A stretch of DNA of 64,000 nt from Trichinella spiralis (Eukaryota > Nematoda > Enoplea > Trichinellida > Trichinellidae): contig CM012953.1 in assembly GCA_000181795.3 (NCBI GenBank), positions 8,626,668 to 8,690,667 of the forward strand, written 5' to 3'. A program made the position numbers and the translations under genes. Below, in pieces: positions 1 to 12,787 of the stretch (the stretch's first letter is position 1; each line of letters begins with the position of its first letter). The notes beneath the pieces are model-generated. The model was given only the letters and a program-made list of their open reading frames with translations, ran no database searches and had not been told where the DNA came from.

Positions 1-2056
<2,056 letters not shown>

Positions 2057-2171
2057 TTTCTCTAGCTTATTAATGCAGTTTACTAAAAATGAGCAAAAAT
2101 ATAAATATACACTAATAAAATCGGTAAAAAACAAACAAACAAAATTAAAACCATATATAAATAAAATAAAA

Positions 2172-2240
2172 TATACTATACTATACTATACTATACTATA
2201 ATATAATATAATATAATATAATATAATATAATATAATATT
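2172..2240. repeat. AT-only pentanucleotide microsatellite
   Basis: About 70 bp of ACTAT units that change into AATAT units part way, just upstream of the ISWI start. It may lie in the ISWI promoter or 5' region. No function can be read from it. Confidence 0.85.
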
Positions 2241-3737
2241 AAAAACAAACATTAAATAAAAACATACACGTCAGTTACTACCAGAAGCGAATGTAAAATA
2301 TTTTGAAAAAAATCTAACCAAGAAGGAAGTAAGAAACTTTTCAATAAAAATCAAAAACTTATCATAATGCAGGACCAGAAAATTAATCAGCAAAAAAACG
2401 TAAAAAATAAAACTGTTAACGTAATTACGTTAAAATTTTCCATTTTATTGCTTATAGGCATCTATTAATAAATTTCTAAAATAATTCTAATAGACATATA
2501 TGCCGAAAAACAAACAAGCTCGAATAAAGATGTTATTAAAATTTTGAATAATAAAAAATACACTTACACGAGTAATTCTAGAAAAACAAATCAAAGTAAA
2601 TCAAATTTCAAATTGACAATTAGATCAAAATACAGTATTAACCTAAATCATTTAATAAAAGTAAGTACATATTTGAAATTAATATATTATTATAAACCTA
2701 ATTCAATAAAGAAGTATTATAATGTTAAAATTATAAATTTACCTTTAATTTAAACATAAAAATAAATTTATCTGCTTAAAAATAAATAAAATATTCTTAC
2801 AAAAATGTCTAGCATACTGTATCATAAATCATAAAGCATACTGAAATCAGCAAAATTAATTATCAGCATAGAACAGTAAATTTTTGAAAAAAGGTTCAGT
2901 TCATCTGTGGTACACATGTGGAAAATAAAAAATAATATTCACAAGTCATATGACCTAATAATTTATTAATATATAAATTAACCTGAGCTGAGCCTAATTT
3001 TTCTTTTAATCCGGCATTTAAAATTTTGTTTCAAACAAATGTCTTCAAGATACAGACTTCAAATGTCTACCGCACTAGTGATATGAAAATGTTTTTTTCA
3101 CCCTTTAATGCAGTTTTTTCCAAAAAAATAATGAAGTAGATTAAAATTTTAAGTATGCAGTAACATGTAGGTAAGTGTTTTTGTAAAGTAATACAGTAAA
3201 ATAGGTATTACTTTTAACTGACTAATTATGATATTCCATGAAACTAATTCATCTAGTATGATCCTTTATATTAAACATAAGAACACCTATTCTGAAGCTT
3301 TCAGTTCATTTAGTGCTTCATTTTATTGTCATTTTTTACGGCTGTCAAAGCAAAAATTTTACAGTAGAACTGAAATAGAAACCATTTCTTTGAGTTAAGC
3401 CAAACACTGAAAAATTGCTTGCATTTAACTAAGCAATCTAGGAAAATATCTCAACCAACAAAGATGAATGTTTTGCAGTGTTTAATGGTCAATACTAATT
3501 TTGTTGGTTTTTTCACAGTATGCTGTTGAAACTGTTTTCGGTTCTTTCGGTTTTTTAATTTTGTAGAAAATGTCAATATATAGTAAGCGCTGTACCTGAG
3601 TGTTCTTATATACAGTATCCTTGTTTTTATCTAGTATTATCATTGTTGTCTGTTTTCCTACGATCTGCACGCATTCTTTCTTTCTCTCTTTTCTGACTGG
3701 TTGGTATCATCTACGACAATTGGTGACTCGTGAGTGA
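2241..3737. other. AT-rich gene-free stretch
   Basis: Short runs of A and T and scattered short ORFs without protein-like composition. Nothing recognisable until the gypsy-like material. The last 20 bp or so before 3738 (TTGGTGACTCGTGAGTGATG) resemble the sequence that follows an LTR in Ty3/gypsy elements, but I see no clear 5' LTR. Confidence 0.5.
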
Positions 3738-4169
3738 TGCCTGAAGCGCAACGCGCAAACGAAAGGCCAGCGCATTCTGCAAGCGCTGACGAACGAGGAG
3801 CTGAGCGACGACAAACCGTCGCAGTTCCTACGTCGGATACAACGACTTCTCGGCGGAGCTTCAGATAACGTAGCTAGACAGTTATTCCTCAGAAAACTTC
3901 CGTTGCCCATTCGCACTGGCCTCGCACCCTTCCAAGATCGCCCGTTGACGGAACAGGCAGAACTGGCTGACCAAATAGCAGCACTCCAACCCACGACAAC
4001 GATCAACGCTGTCAGCTCGGACATCAGCAGCTTCGCAAGCCGATTGGAACGCTTGGAATCGCCTTATATGAATTCTTACAATGCTGCGACCAACCGGTGG
4101 ATGACCACCGCCATCCAGAAAGCAGTCGCTCACCGACGCCGATTCTTATCCCCATCTCGACCAGGTTAG
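3738..4169 (+). pseudogene. Ty3/gypsy gag fragment
   Basis: One open frame after a TGA at 3735-3737, ending at a stop near 4167. It shows the typical gypsy gag segment: LTNEELSDDKPSQFLRRIQR, then LFLRKLPLPIRTGLAPF and LTEQAELADQIAALQP. In intact elements this lies in the capsid part of Gag. The start and the zinc knuckle are absent, so it is treated as a relic. Confidence 0.8.
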
Positions 4170-4185
4170 GTCATTGACTAGTATT

Positions 4186-4490
4186 GACCAAGATCACTTC
4201 CTAAATTTTTGTCTAAAATGAGTCCTTATTCACCATCTGGTCCTGTCATATTTCTGCATCCGACTCTTCTTAATTATTATAAGCTAGTTGAGACTTCAAC
4301 GTCACCACAGATATCGACTTCTCATTGTTTTATGGAGATATTCGGAAAGCATCTGTGATTGTCAATGCGACCAACGACGTTATTGATAACGTCAAAATAG
4401 AAGATGTGGCTCTGAAGCTCGATCTTACTGAACGTATTTCAAGTACGAGCTTATCATGTTATCTATTCATAAAAGAATCGGCATCAACTT
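4186..4490 (+). repeat. Direct repeat, copy A (pair with 4888-5208)
   Basis: Begins GACCAAGATCACTTCC and ends around AAAAGAATCGGCATCAAC. It is clearly similar, by eye about four bases in five, to 4888-5208. Part of both copies keeps an open frame with the same residues, including DVIDNVKI and LDLTER or LDLIER, so the unit may once have been coding. I recognise no protein family. Confidence 0.75.
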
Positions 4491-4649
4491 TTTCCCCATT
4501 CCCAAGCACCCAAGATTCAACCTGTTTTTATCACCTTCGTTTCGGCGACTGAGCCCAAAAGTGCGCCCCACCCTGTTCGTGGGGAAACGACACCGGTGTA
4601 TGACGCTGATGGCCGTCGTGTCACCAAAGATTCCTAGTCATTGTTTGTA

Positions 4650-4885
4650 CACAATGGAAAAAATATCCAAGCGGCGTTTTTTTAATTGGCACCGGCGCGG
4701 CGGTAAGCTTGCTACCGGCTACAGGGTCACAAAAGCAACAAGCGCATGTGGCGTCTAATCAACCAATATTGCAAGCAATTAACGAAATCCCTGTCAGCTA
4801 TCTCGGCATGTTAAACTTCTGCAGACGTTTACTTCCGCACATCGCGACACATTGGCACCCTTGGACGTCATTGCATCGGCGGCAG
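4650..4885 (+). pseudogene. Fused protease and reverse-transcriptase fragments of Ty3/gypsy pol
   Basis: Around 4676-4735 the frame reads FLIGTGAAVSLLPAT, the gypsy aspartic protease core, with the catalytic Asp of the DTG triad replaced by Gly. It runs almost straight into the RT C-terminal motif SYLGMLNFCRRLLPHIAT at about 4797-4850, then a frameshift leads to LAPLDVI. Intact pol has several hundred residues between these motifs, so a large internal deletion is inferred. Confidence 0.75.
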
Positions 4886-4887
4886 CA

Positions 4888-5208
4888 TCGACCAAGCACT
4901 TCCTAAATTTTTGTCTAAAAAGAGTTCTTATCTACTATTTTGTCCTGTCTTATTTCTGCGTTCGACTCCACTTAATTATTATAAGCCAGTTTCTCCTGAG
5001 ACTTCACTTCAGTGTTACCACAGATATCGACTTCTCATTGTTTTATGGAGGTGTTCGAAAAACACCTGTGATTATCAATGCGGCCAGTGACGTTATTGAT
5101 AACGTGAAAATAAAAGATCTGGTTCTGGAGCTCGATCTTATTGAACGTATGACAAGTACGAGCTTGATCATATTATCTATTAGTAAAAGAATCGACATCA
5201 GCTTTTTC
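4888..5208 (+). repeat. Direct repeat, copy B (pair with 4186-4490)
   Basis: Begins GACCAAGCACTTCC and ends near AAAAGAATCGACATCAGC. It keeps a longer open frame than copy A, including LFYGGVRKTPVIINAASDVI. The two copies flank the protease and RT scrap. They do not look like LTRs, because there is no matching terminal dinucleotide and the position is internal. Confidence 0.75.
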
Positions 5209-5479
5209 CAAGAGTGGGCAAGTGTATGCTGTAAAGCGATTTATGCCATCTGCAAGACAGAGTGGATTGATGAAATTCTCGATAAGCTGCGCTAGACTAG
5301 CGCTTTGGCAATCACCCAATACGTTTGACGGTACGTTTGATAGCGAATCAGAGTTATCTGTCGCATCCAGGACTGGTCAAATCTGTGGCGTGAAAACCAC
5401 TCTACTACCATATATAGCTGCGCACATCACGGAAGTACGTTTATGCAAATACGACAAAGAACGTTCCTAACGGAGGTTT

Positions 5480-5822
5480 CTGCGCGCAGTTAGTACTAGT
5501 CAAACCCGGAGGTGATTATGTATGTAAATCTCTGTTTGCTGGAACATTGCCGACGGCACTTCCTGCAAGCAGTGGGTGTTAGTCAACCCGGAAGTAATTT
5601 CTGTATATAAATCTCAATTTTGTGAAGTGTGGATCAATTGCACGGAAGAAAGGCGTTGTCATTACTACACTGTGTTAGTTGTTCAGTTTCGGGTACTGCG
5701 CTTCAACAATTACGTTGTGAGTGACTACCCTTATACCATAGTAGTTTTGGTCTATTGGGTCTACGGTTTATGGTCCTCCGAGTCGTATCGGCTGTACTAG
5801 TGGCGAAGCTACCAACGTTCAA
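5480..5822 (+). other. LTR-like stretch with two imperfect direct repeats
   Basis: Two related segments, about 5488-5534 and 5567-5613, share GTTAGT, CAAACCCGGAGG or CAACCCGGAAG, and a TATATAAATCTC or TATGTAAATCTC box that resembles a core promoter. They are followed by a non-coding leader and then an ATG at 5823. This order (TATA, leader, ATG of a gag-like frame) suggests an LTR and 5' leader, but no second LTR is visible. Confidence 0.35.
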
Positions 5823-6190
5823 ATGGATCAGGTCATAAAGAGTGCGCAAGATGCGGCTGGGACGCTTGAAAGGAAGCTTCTGCAAGAGTTCCTGTCGAGA
5901 GAAGCCATCGAAAAGTATCGAGGTGAGCTTGTTCGTTTGCTCTGTCAAGGGGACAAATTGAAAACACTGCGTCATGGTACCCATTCTTTGGTTGAATGGG
6001 AGCAGTGTACTAATTTGATGCGGGAACAAGTCGGTGCTGCAGGCGAATGGCTTCGACAGAAATGTCAGGTGTCGACAGAGTTTTTGGGAGGCCATAGTGA
6101 CTCTACGTCCGCTGTCGCAGGCAGTTTTGATGGCCTTTCTGGGGCTACAGAAAGCTCTGAGAGTTGTTTACTGGAAGCAGATGCCGGGGT
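5823..6190 (+). pseudogene. Gag-like open frame of unknown family
   Basis: An open frame from ATG 5823 with a helical, charged N-terminus (MDQVIKSAQDAAGTLERKLL and then YRGELVRLLCQGDKL). The composition fits the N-terminus of a retrotransposon Gag and the position after an LTR-like region agrees, but I do not recognise the family. The frame continues to 6371 only by running into MULE-derived DNA in another frame. Confidence 0.35.
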
Positions 6191-7393
6191 TCAATCCACA
6201 CGAACTTGGATGTGGACGCAGTCTTGTCTTCTGATACTCATGCAGATGACTGCACCCCTGATAATGATATCTTGTGATGGAGAAGGAAAATTCTCTCAAG
6301 CGACGGGCAGCAGAGGAATTGAAGACCATTCAGCAAATTTACCACGAAGAAGCGAGCAGTGCATCTGCTGATTTGGAAACTGCTGGTATAAATGTGTTAA
6401 AACGACGATGTACAGGAAACGGGCGCAAAAATTTCCGAGACTTTCGCCAACTCGCCTGCAGCTGGAGATTCCACCCCAATGGTGAATGACGAAGTCTGAT
6501 CGCCGTTTTTTATTGTATAATAATGTATATAATTCCATTTTAATATTCTGTACGGAAGAAAATTCATCAATTTTATCTGAACATTCTGTCTGGTCCATGG
6601 ATGGAACTTTCAAAATAGTTTCAGAATGGTACCAGCAGATGTTCACCATCCATGTTTTTATTGCGGGTAAATTAGTGCCGCTTGTGTATTGTTTAACCGT
6701 CCAAAAAGATCTCTCCACGTATCGTGAAATTTTCGATCATTTAATTTTTAAGACGGCAGCGTTGGGGGTGGTCCTTCAGTCGCAAACAGTAATTTGCGAT
6801 TTTGAGCCCTGATCCCTGCACTGCAGGGGACATTTCCGGGGGTCCACATATACGGTACACATACTGCGGAAGGTGACGGATCTTGGGATGCAAACCAGCT
6901 ACATCCATGAAGAAAAAAAGTCAAAATGTTGCTGGAAACGGCTTTTTTGCCACTTCCTGATGTAGTTGCAGCCGTGGAACTGCTTGGCAGAGATGCTACG
7001 GGTTCAGTAGAAGCTTTGTTCAATTATTTTCGAGTGGAATAGATGCCCTATGACAGACTGCCTCTGTGGAATGTATATAATGTAAATATTCGCACGAACA
7101 ATGATTTGAAAGGCTGGCACTTCAAAATGAACCGACTTGCGGGGAAGCGACACCTCGGCTTTTATGAACTTCTCCAGTTGCTTATCGATGAGCAGGGTTC
7201 AACGGAAACGTTGAATCAGCAGGTAACATCAGGACGCGTTACCGCCCGTGATTTACAGATAAAAAATAAGAAATATGAAGAACTGCAGCAACGCATAACA
7301 GCGTTGACTGCAGAATACAATGGCGGTACGCGTACAATGGAGCAGTTCTTAAGAGCTGTGGCGTACCTAGTACCCAAGGCGGAGAATTATTGA
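6190..7393 (+). pseudogene. MULE (Mutator-like) transposase pseudogene
   Basis: Fragments in shifting frames follow the order of FLYWCH/MULE transposases: a KRRAAEELKTIQQIY segment (about 6280-6330); a KRAQKFPRLS segment (about 6415-6450); PPQW, a stop, then RFLLYNN (6470-6520); the MULE core VWSMDGTFKIVSEWYQQMFT (6591-6650) and VICDFEP (6788-6811); and the C-terminal LWNVYNVNIRTNNDLKGWH (7062-7120). There are at least two in-frame stops (after PPQW and after DFEP) and several frame changes, so it cannot be active. The last 110 codons (7043-7393) remain open. Confidence 0.85.
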
Positions 7394-7502
7394 GTGCCAT
7401 CTTTTCCTGTACAACTGCATTGTTTATTTTTATTTACTCTTGTACAGATTTTTATTGCTTTTCTATTGTATGATGTTGTTTTGTTTTATTATATTGTTCG
7501 TT

Positions 7503-7525
7503 TGTATTGTATTGTATTGTATTAT
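7503..7525. repeat. TATTG pentanucleotide repeat
   Basis: Short run of TATTG/TTGTA units; similar units recur near 7780-7796. Simple sequence downstream of the MULE relic. Confidence 0.7.
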
Positions 7526-7619
7526 GTTATATTGTTGTTTTGTATTACTTTGTACTGTTCAATAAACTGTTTAAGTACGATAGGTCAGGAGATTCTGTGC
7601 TATCCAAAATAAATTGTCT

Positions 7620-9935
7620 GATTAATGTCTTCTCACATAAATAAAACCATGACCTACGCATTTAACTCTATGTAAAAATCAGAACATTCCAATGAGTATG
7701 GAAACAAAAATACCGCCTTTCTCTTCCATAGGTGATATTTACATTAATACAATATAAAAAACGCCGTTTTGCTCCAGTCTGTATTGTATTGTATTTTTTT
7801 TTATTTTTTCATCGTAATTTCATTCTCTTACTTTTCTCAATCTGAGAACAACAGAATTATTATAAAACAGTCAAAAGGTTAGAAATAAAATTTGACAAAT
7901 AGAATGAAATAAAATTTGACAAATAGAATGAAATAATATTTGACAAATAAAATGCAGAGAAGTGACAACAAATGAAATTTAGAGGCGCGCGTCAGAGCAG
8001 CAACCAATGAAATTTTACTGCGAAAAAGTAGGCGGAGTCAGGAGGGAAATCGGTACTAGACCATAATTATTGTAAAAATTAAAATTAAAGTTTTTTATTG
8101 CATAATCTTGGAAAATGTAAAAAACTTTCTGCATACATAAGATGCATTTGAGGGACGTCCTTTGTTGGAAATTATTCGGTAGCGAACCTATTGGCTCTGT
8201 ACCTGAATTCAGGTTACGGTGTTTACGGTAAAGTAGTGTTGCTGAGTTGGAAGGGAGGAGTGCGTGAAAAGAGAAAATGGTCATTGATAGACGTTCTGTT
8301 TTGTGTTTGCATTAATATATTGTGTTGTGAGTTAACCTTGCATATTTTTATCTGTTCCTAAGCTTTCACCTTCTTTTAACAAAGTGTGTGTTTCTATCCA
8401 TTTGTCCTGCTTGTATCCCGTTCAGAAGCGAACGTGAGTCGGATTGCGGTTAGGTGATCATTGTTGATTTGACCTACCGGCGAATAAAAATTACAGTTCA
8501 CTAGCTTGCAGGCGACAACACTTTTGTCTCTAACATCCTTGATACTGTGATTGGTTATAGTTGGATGATGATAGACCGCATGTTTGGTGACCGCGATGTT
8601 ATGCAGTTGAATTTATGCTATGCAAGTTACAAGACTGTTGTTCACCGAGGCGTTTGTAATTCGGTGTTGTTTTCTGAAAATGTCGAACTGTTACCACCGT
8701 GTTAGTTGGCATTTATTTTATTACTAAAAAATTGTAGAATGCATTTTATACACTTATTGCTTTAATTTTAATTCAGTTTCATGATTCTAACGCGATATGC
8801 ACCTGTTATCTTTGACTTAATCCTTTAATTGCTTAATTTTTAATTTAGTACTAAATTTCAGTTTTTTTAGATTTTTATACCGTCTCTTCAGATCAAAGTA
8901 ATCATCATGTTCAAGTCCAAGTAATCAAGCTCAAGAATAAAGTTATACTTGAGAGATTGCAAATTCAATGACGTTGTGACATCTGAAACAGTTTTTGAAT
9001 ACCGACTATGCTAATGGTTTCGTTTTACCAAACGTTGCCAAGTATACAGAAAGAAATAACCAGTTCATCAATTATCAACGGCTAGCTCCAAGTCAAAACT
9101 TATAACGAGTTGACATTTGGACATCTGAAATAATGGTAAATAATATACTCATATTACTAAAAGTTTTAAAGTATTTTTTTCATATACTATACAGAAGTTT
9201 ATAAAGAAAAATTCACGCGTCAGTGACATTTTTTGTAAACCATGTATAACACAAACATGAGAATTTGTTATGAGATATAAATATTTTAAAAGAAGAAAGG
9301 CATTTTTTGGTTTTTGTGTATTTTGGTATTTATATATGATAATTAGCAGAAATTTTATGTTACTTATTTTTCTAACATAATTTGCGTTGAATTTAATTTA
9401 TTGTATAGTGTATGTTTTGTGTTAAGTTTAAAAATTTATTTGTTTTTAAAGCACAACAATATATTTTTAAAATGAAGCAAAATAATGAAAATGCTGAACA
9501 AATGTGATTTTTTAAAAATAAGTATTAGAAATAAATACTGGCATTTTTATTTGCCTATCCATTCTAAAAGCATGCCCAGGAATCACATATTCCGCTCATA
9601 TTATATTGCTCCAAAATATTACATTTTCACAACTGAATGCAGATTTTAAGCTCGTTCAATTATTTACAAATTCAGATTTTTTATTTATCGTATGTAAATA
9701 TTTATTGTTCTGGTTTTATTTAAGGTGCGTAATAAAGGAGTGTTTATATTCTCTAAAATCTTGTGGATGAAGAGAACTGGTATTTTTTTTATTAGAAAAA
9801 GCATACAGATCAACGATTTCAAGCAAATATAATTAGAAAAGGAATTTTTCTTAGAAGAAATGTTAGTTGGTAGAGAATGAATATTCTTTTGGAAAAAAAA
9901 AAGAAATCCAGCCTCCTAATTTGAATACTCTAAAG
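7620..9935. other. Gene-free stretch with a small repeat cluster
   Basis: No ORF with protein-like composition. It holds a 24 bp tandem repeat at 7882-7953 and, right after it, AATGAAATTTAG-type motifs (7969-8020) that also occur in the foldback element near 62.3 kb. The rest is AT-rich and unrecognised. Confidence 0.5.
7882..7953. repeat. Three tandem copies of a 24 bp unit
   Basis: Units start at 7882, 7906 and 7930 and share the core AAATTTGACAAATA; the third is slightly diverged. The same core occurs in both arms of the inverted-repeat element at 61.6-62.4 kb. Confidence 0.85.
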
Positions 9936-10545
9936 CAGTGGTTCTCAAACTGTGGGTCGCGACCGATTAGTGAGTTGTACGACGAATTTTAGTGGATCGC
10001 GGCTTCCGAAGCACGAAAATCCACAACATTGTTGTGAATGTGAACTGATTAAGTATATAGAGACTTGTAATGACAACACAATACCAAGCTAATGTATAAC
10101 GCACACGAGATTACACACACAGGTTAACAATGCACACAGAGCGAAGGCGGAAACATCTACGCACGGACACTGGTGACGTGAAACTACTGTAATATGTTCC
10201 TGCGCGTTCTTTTTGTAGATACTTTGATCGCATAGGATCACAATACATTACAAACATGCTGGATGGCTTTATAAAAGACGAAGGTCTGAACTGGAGTAAA
10301 TGCGTCTAAATCTGTTCTCACGGCGCCTGGGCCATGTGCTTTATGCCGTGATAAAGGAAACCCATCCTTCGCATGTGTTTCATTACGAATAATGAATATG
10401 TTAATGAAATTTAGTTCATAATTTTGATTTGATAACACCGAATGATCGAAGCTAGTCAGCCTTTTGTATTATTGGAGCTACCTGGGCCGTGAAAACTTGT
10501 TGTTTAAAAAGTGGATCACGTTCCACAGAATTTTGGGAACCACTG
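9936..10545. mobile_element. hAT-like MITE (non-autonomous)
   Basis: About 610 bp bounded by inverted ends: CAGTGGTTCTCAAACT on the left and AATTTTGGGAACCACTG on the right. CAGTGG with a following GTGGGTCGCGACC is typical of hAT (Charlie-type) elements. The inverted match extends outward into the flanks (CTCTAAAG on the left; CTTTTAGAG on the right), which fits the near-palindromic 8 bp target preference of hAT but is not a clean duplication. There is no transposase inside; the interior is higher in GC than its surroundings. Confidence 0.75.
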
Positions 10546-12787
10546 CTTTTAGAGAATAAACTATCATCTATTTCTCAAATTTTTGACTGGTGAGCTCAAG
10601 CTTCTGCCGAATAAAGGTGAAGAGGGTTGCCTGCAGAACGCGATGAAGTTACAAACTCAGGATTGTAGTTCATTGCAATTCTAGAGACCACATACATAAA
10701 GTTGTGAAGACTTTCGCATTTATGGGCAATTTAATGGAATATTGTACTTGCTTACTGTCATACTGTGAAGATAGTACGCGTTATTGTTCTTTGTATGCAA
10801 ATTCATTTCGAGTTTTGGAAAATGGAAGAAGGACCTGTAGAGAAATTACGGCATGTTGAAATAATATTTTTCTGATAATGCATTTTAATGTTGTGAAATC
10901 TGAAACAGAATGGTGTTGATACGCAGATTGCGTTCGCTAATTTTTCGGAAATTCGGCGTCTGTATATCACCCAAAATGGAAAATTCTCTCTGATGGTAAG
11001 CAATTACGTTTTTATATAAAAAATTTGTGATTTTTTCATGTTTTTACTGATTAGTATTAGGTTTCTTTGAAGAGTGCTTTCTTCTTTATCCATGCTGCTC
11101 ATAAACCCTGCAACCTATTTAGTAGTGGTCTCGCCACAATGATGATAGAAATTGAAGCAGAAAACTCTAGTAACAGGAAGAAGATTCTCGTTCACACACT
11201 GCGCTCAAAACGTTCAAAAGGATAAGCACTCATCCATTTCTCTGGTCTTATGTTGGTTGTTCGTGAACTCAGTGAATTCTTTTGACCAGAGGAGTGATTA
11301 ATTGGAAATGCAAATAAATGGTTACGGAAACTAGCAGCTCACTTCATTATTGTAATGAAAATCAATTTTAAACCAACTTCTGCAATGGTCTCCTGATATT
11401 AGTGAAATTAGGTCCATTTGTCTTGCTGTAATCACGAGAGGAATGTTGTAGCAAATATGGACTGTGCTCAAAGTGTTTCAAAGAATAGACGATCATGGAT
11501 GGAATTCGACAATCTCGTATTGAACTTAGTTTGAATTTAGCGGATACGTTTTCCCAGAGAAAGTGTTGAGTGAAGATGCCAAAGTTTTGTTGGAGACAGA
11601 ATCTGCGACGAAGCTACAAAATCGTCAGCTCGTTCTAATCAGTATTCTAAAGACCGTGACGAACCTCTCTCAATCAGTGGTGCATTATTGATGAGAGAAA
11701 TGAAGGAGATGATTGTGGAAAAAGAAAAAAACTATTTTTACAGTTTCTGCAACTTCTTTAAAAAGTAGCTATTGTCAAAAATTGCAGTGCGTAGGATTGA
11801 ATAAATGACATTTTGCATTTGCCGTTTTGTTTTTGGTTTTGGAATCATAGTGCACAAGGATCATTGAAAGTAGTGTAGGTTAATTTTTATTTTCAGTTTA
11901 AATTACTTTTGAGATAATAATCAAATTTACATTCTTTTTTCTTTGTAATGATGCTGAACTATTTTATTAAACAGCCTGTGGTTAAAGGTTTGATTGAGTA
12001 GTTTCTTAGTGCTATAGTCTATTTTTACACCTGAACTAGTGATTTAGTAGTACTGTATAGTTTTAATGTTACATAATTTTAGAAAATGCATTTTTAATAG
12101 CAAATGCGAAATAAAAGCAGAATGCATGTGCATTCAGTGATTAGTTGGAACATCTACAACTGAATTAAAGTTCACTACTACTAAAAGTATTTGCATAATT
12201 TTAAGCAAATTAGCGGTTGCTAGCTCTAAATTTATGTACAAATGGCTGTTTTGTTACAAAAAAGTAGAAGCTACGTCATGTGACACTATATTTTGTGTTC
12301 AGGCATTAGTAAGGAACTAATTTTAAAAATGTACATCACAGTAATTACTAAATTTTGAGCTTTTAAAATTAAAAAGTGAAAAGTTTTACTTTGGTAATTT
12401 TTTAAGATAGAATGAATTTTTTAATATGTTAAATATAAGTGTAGATCACTTTTTGCTTCACACTTTTTGCTTTAACAGATCATTTTAGTTGTCTACTGTA
12501 GTTAAACTTGATAATATTTTAATACAGTATCCAAAGTGCTGTACTGCGTGTCAGTAATTGTCCGAAGCAGGTGAATATGCACTTTTAGGTTTTTATTTTC
12601 TTATTCTTCACAAATGTAACGTATTTGAATGTTGTTTATGTAACATGAAGAGTTTTTGTATTTTATTTATATAAATGAGTTTAAAATGGGACTTGTGAAC
12701 AGTTTGTTTGAAATTCATTTTTAATTGAATTTATGCATTTATTTTTTTATTTTATGATTTTAGTTATTGGAAAGGTGAAAAAGAAAA
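10546..12787. other. Gene-free stretch upstream of RPL6
   Basis: AT-rich DNA with no supported coding region. A T-rich tract ending in TTTTAG at about 12760 could be a 3' splice site for a 5' UTR intron or a spliced leader just ahead of the RPL6 start. Confidence 0.5.

Larger units (their letters stand above)
3738..5300 (+). mobile_element. Degenerate Ty3/gypsy-type retrotransposon, internally deleted and rearranged
   Basis: A composite of a gag fragment (3738-4169), a roughly 305 bp repeat, a protease plus RT fragment (4650-4885) and a second copy of the repeat. The order gag, protease, RT fits Ty3/gypsy, but most of RT, RNase H and integrase are missing and the frames are broken. GC content is visibly higher than in the flanking DNA, as expected for inserted coding sequence. 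Confidence 0.8.
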
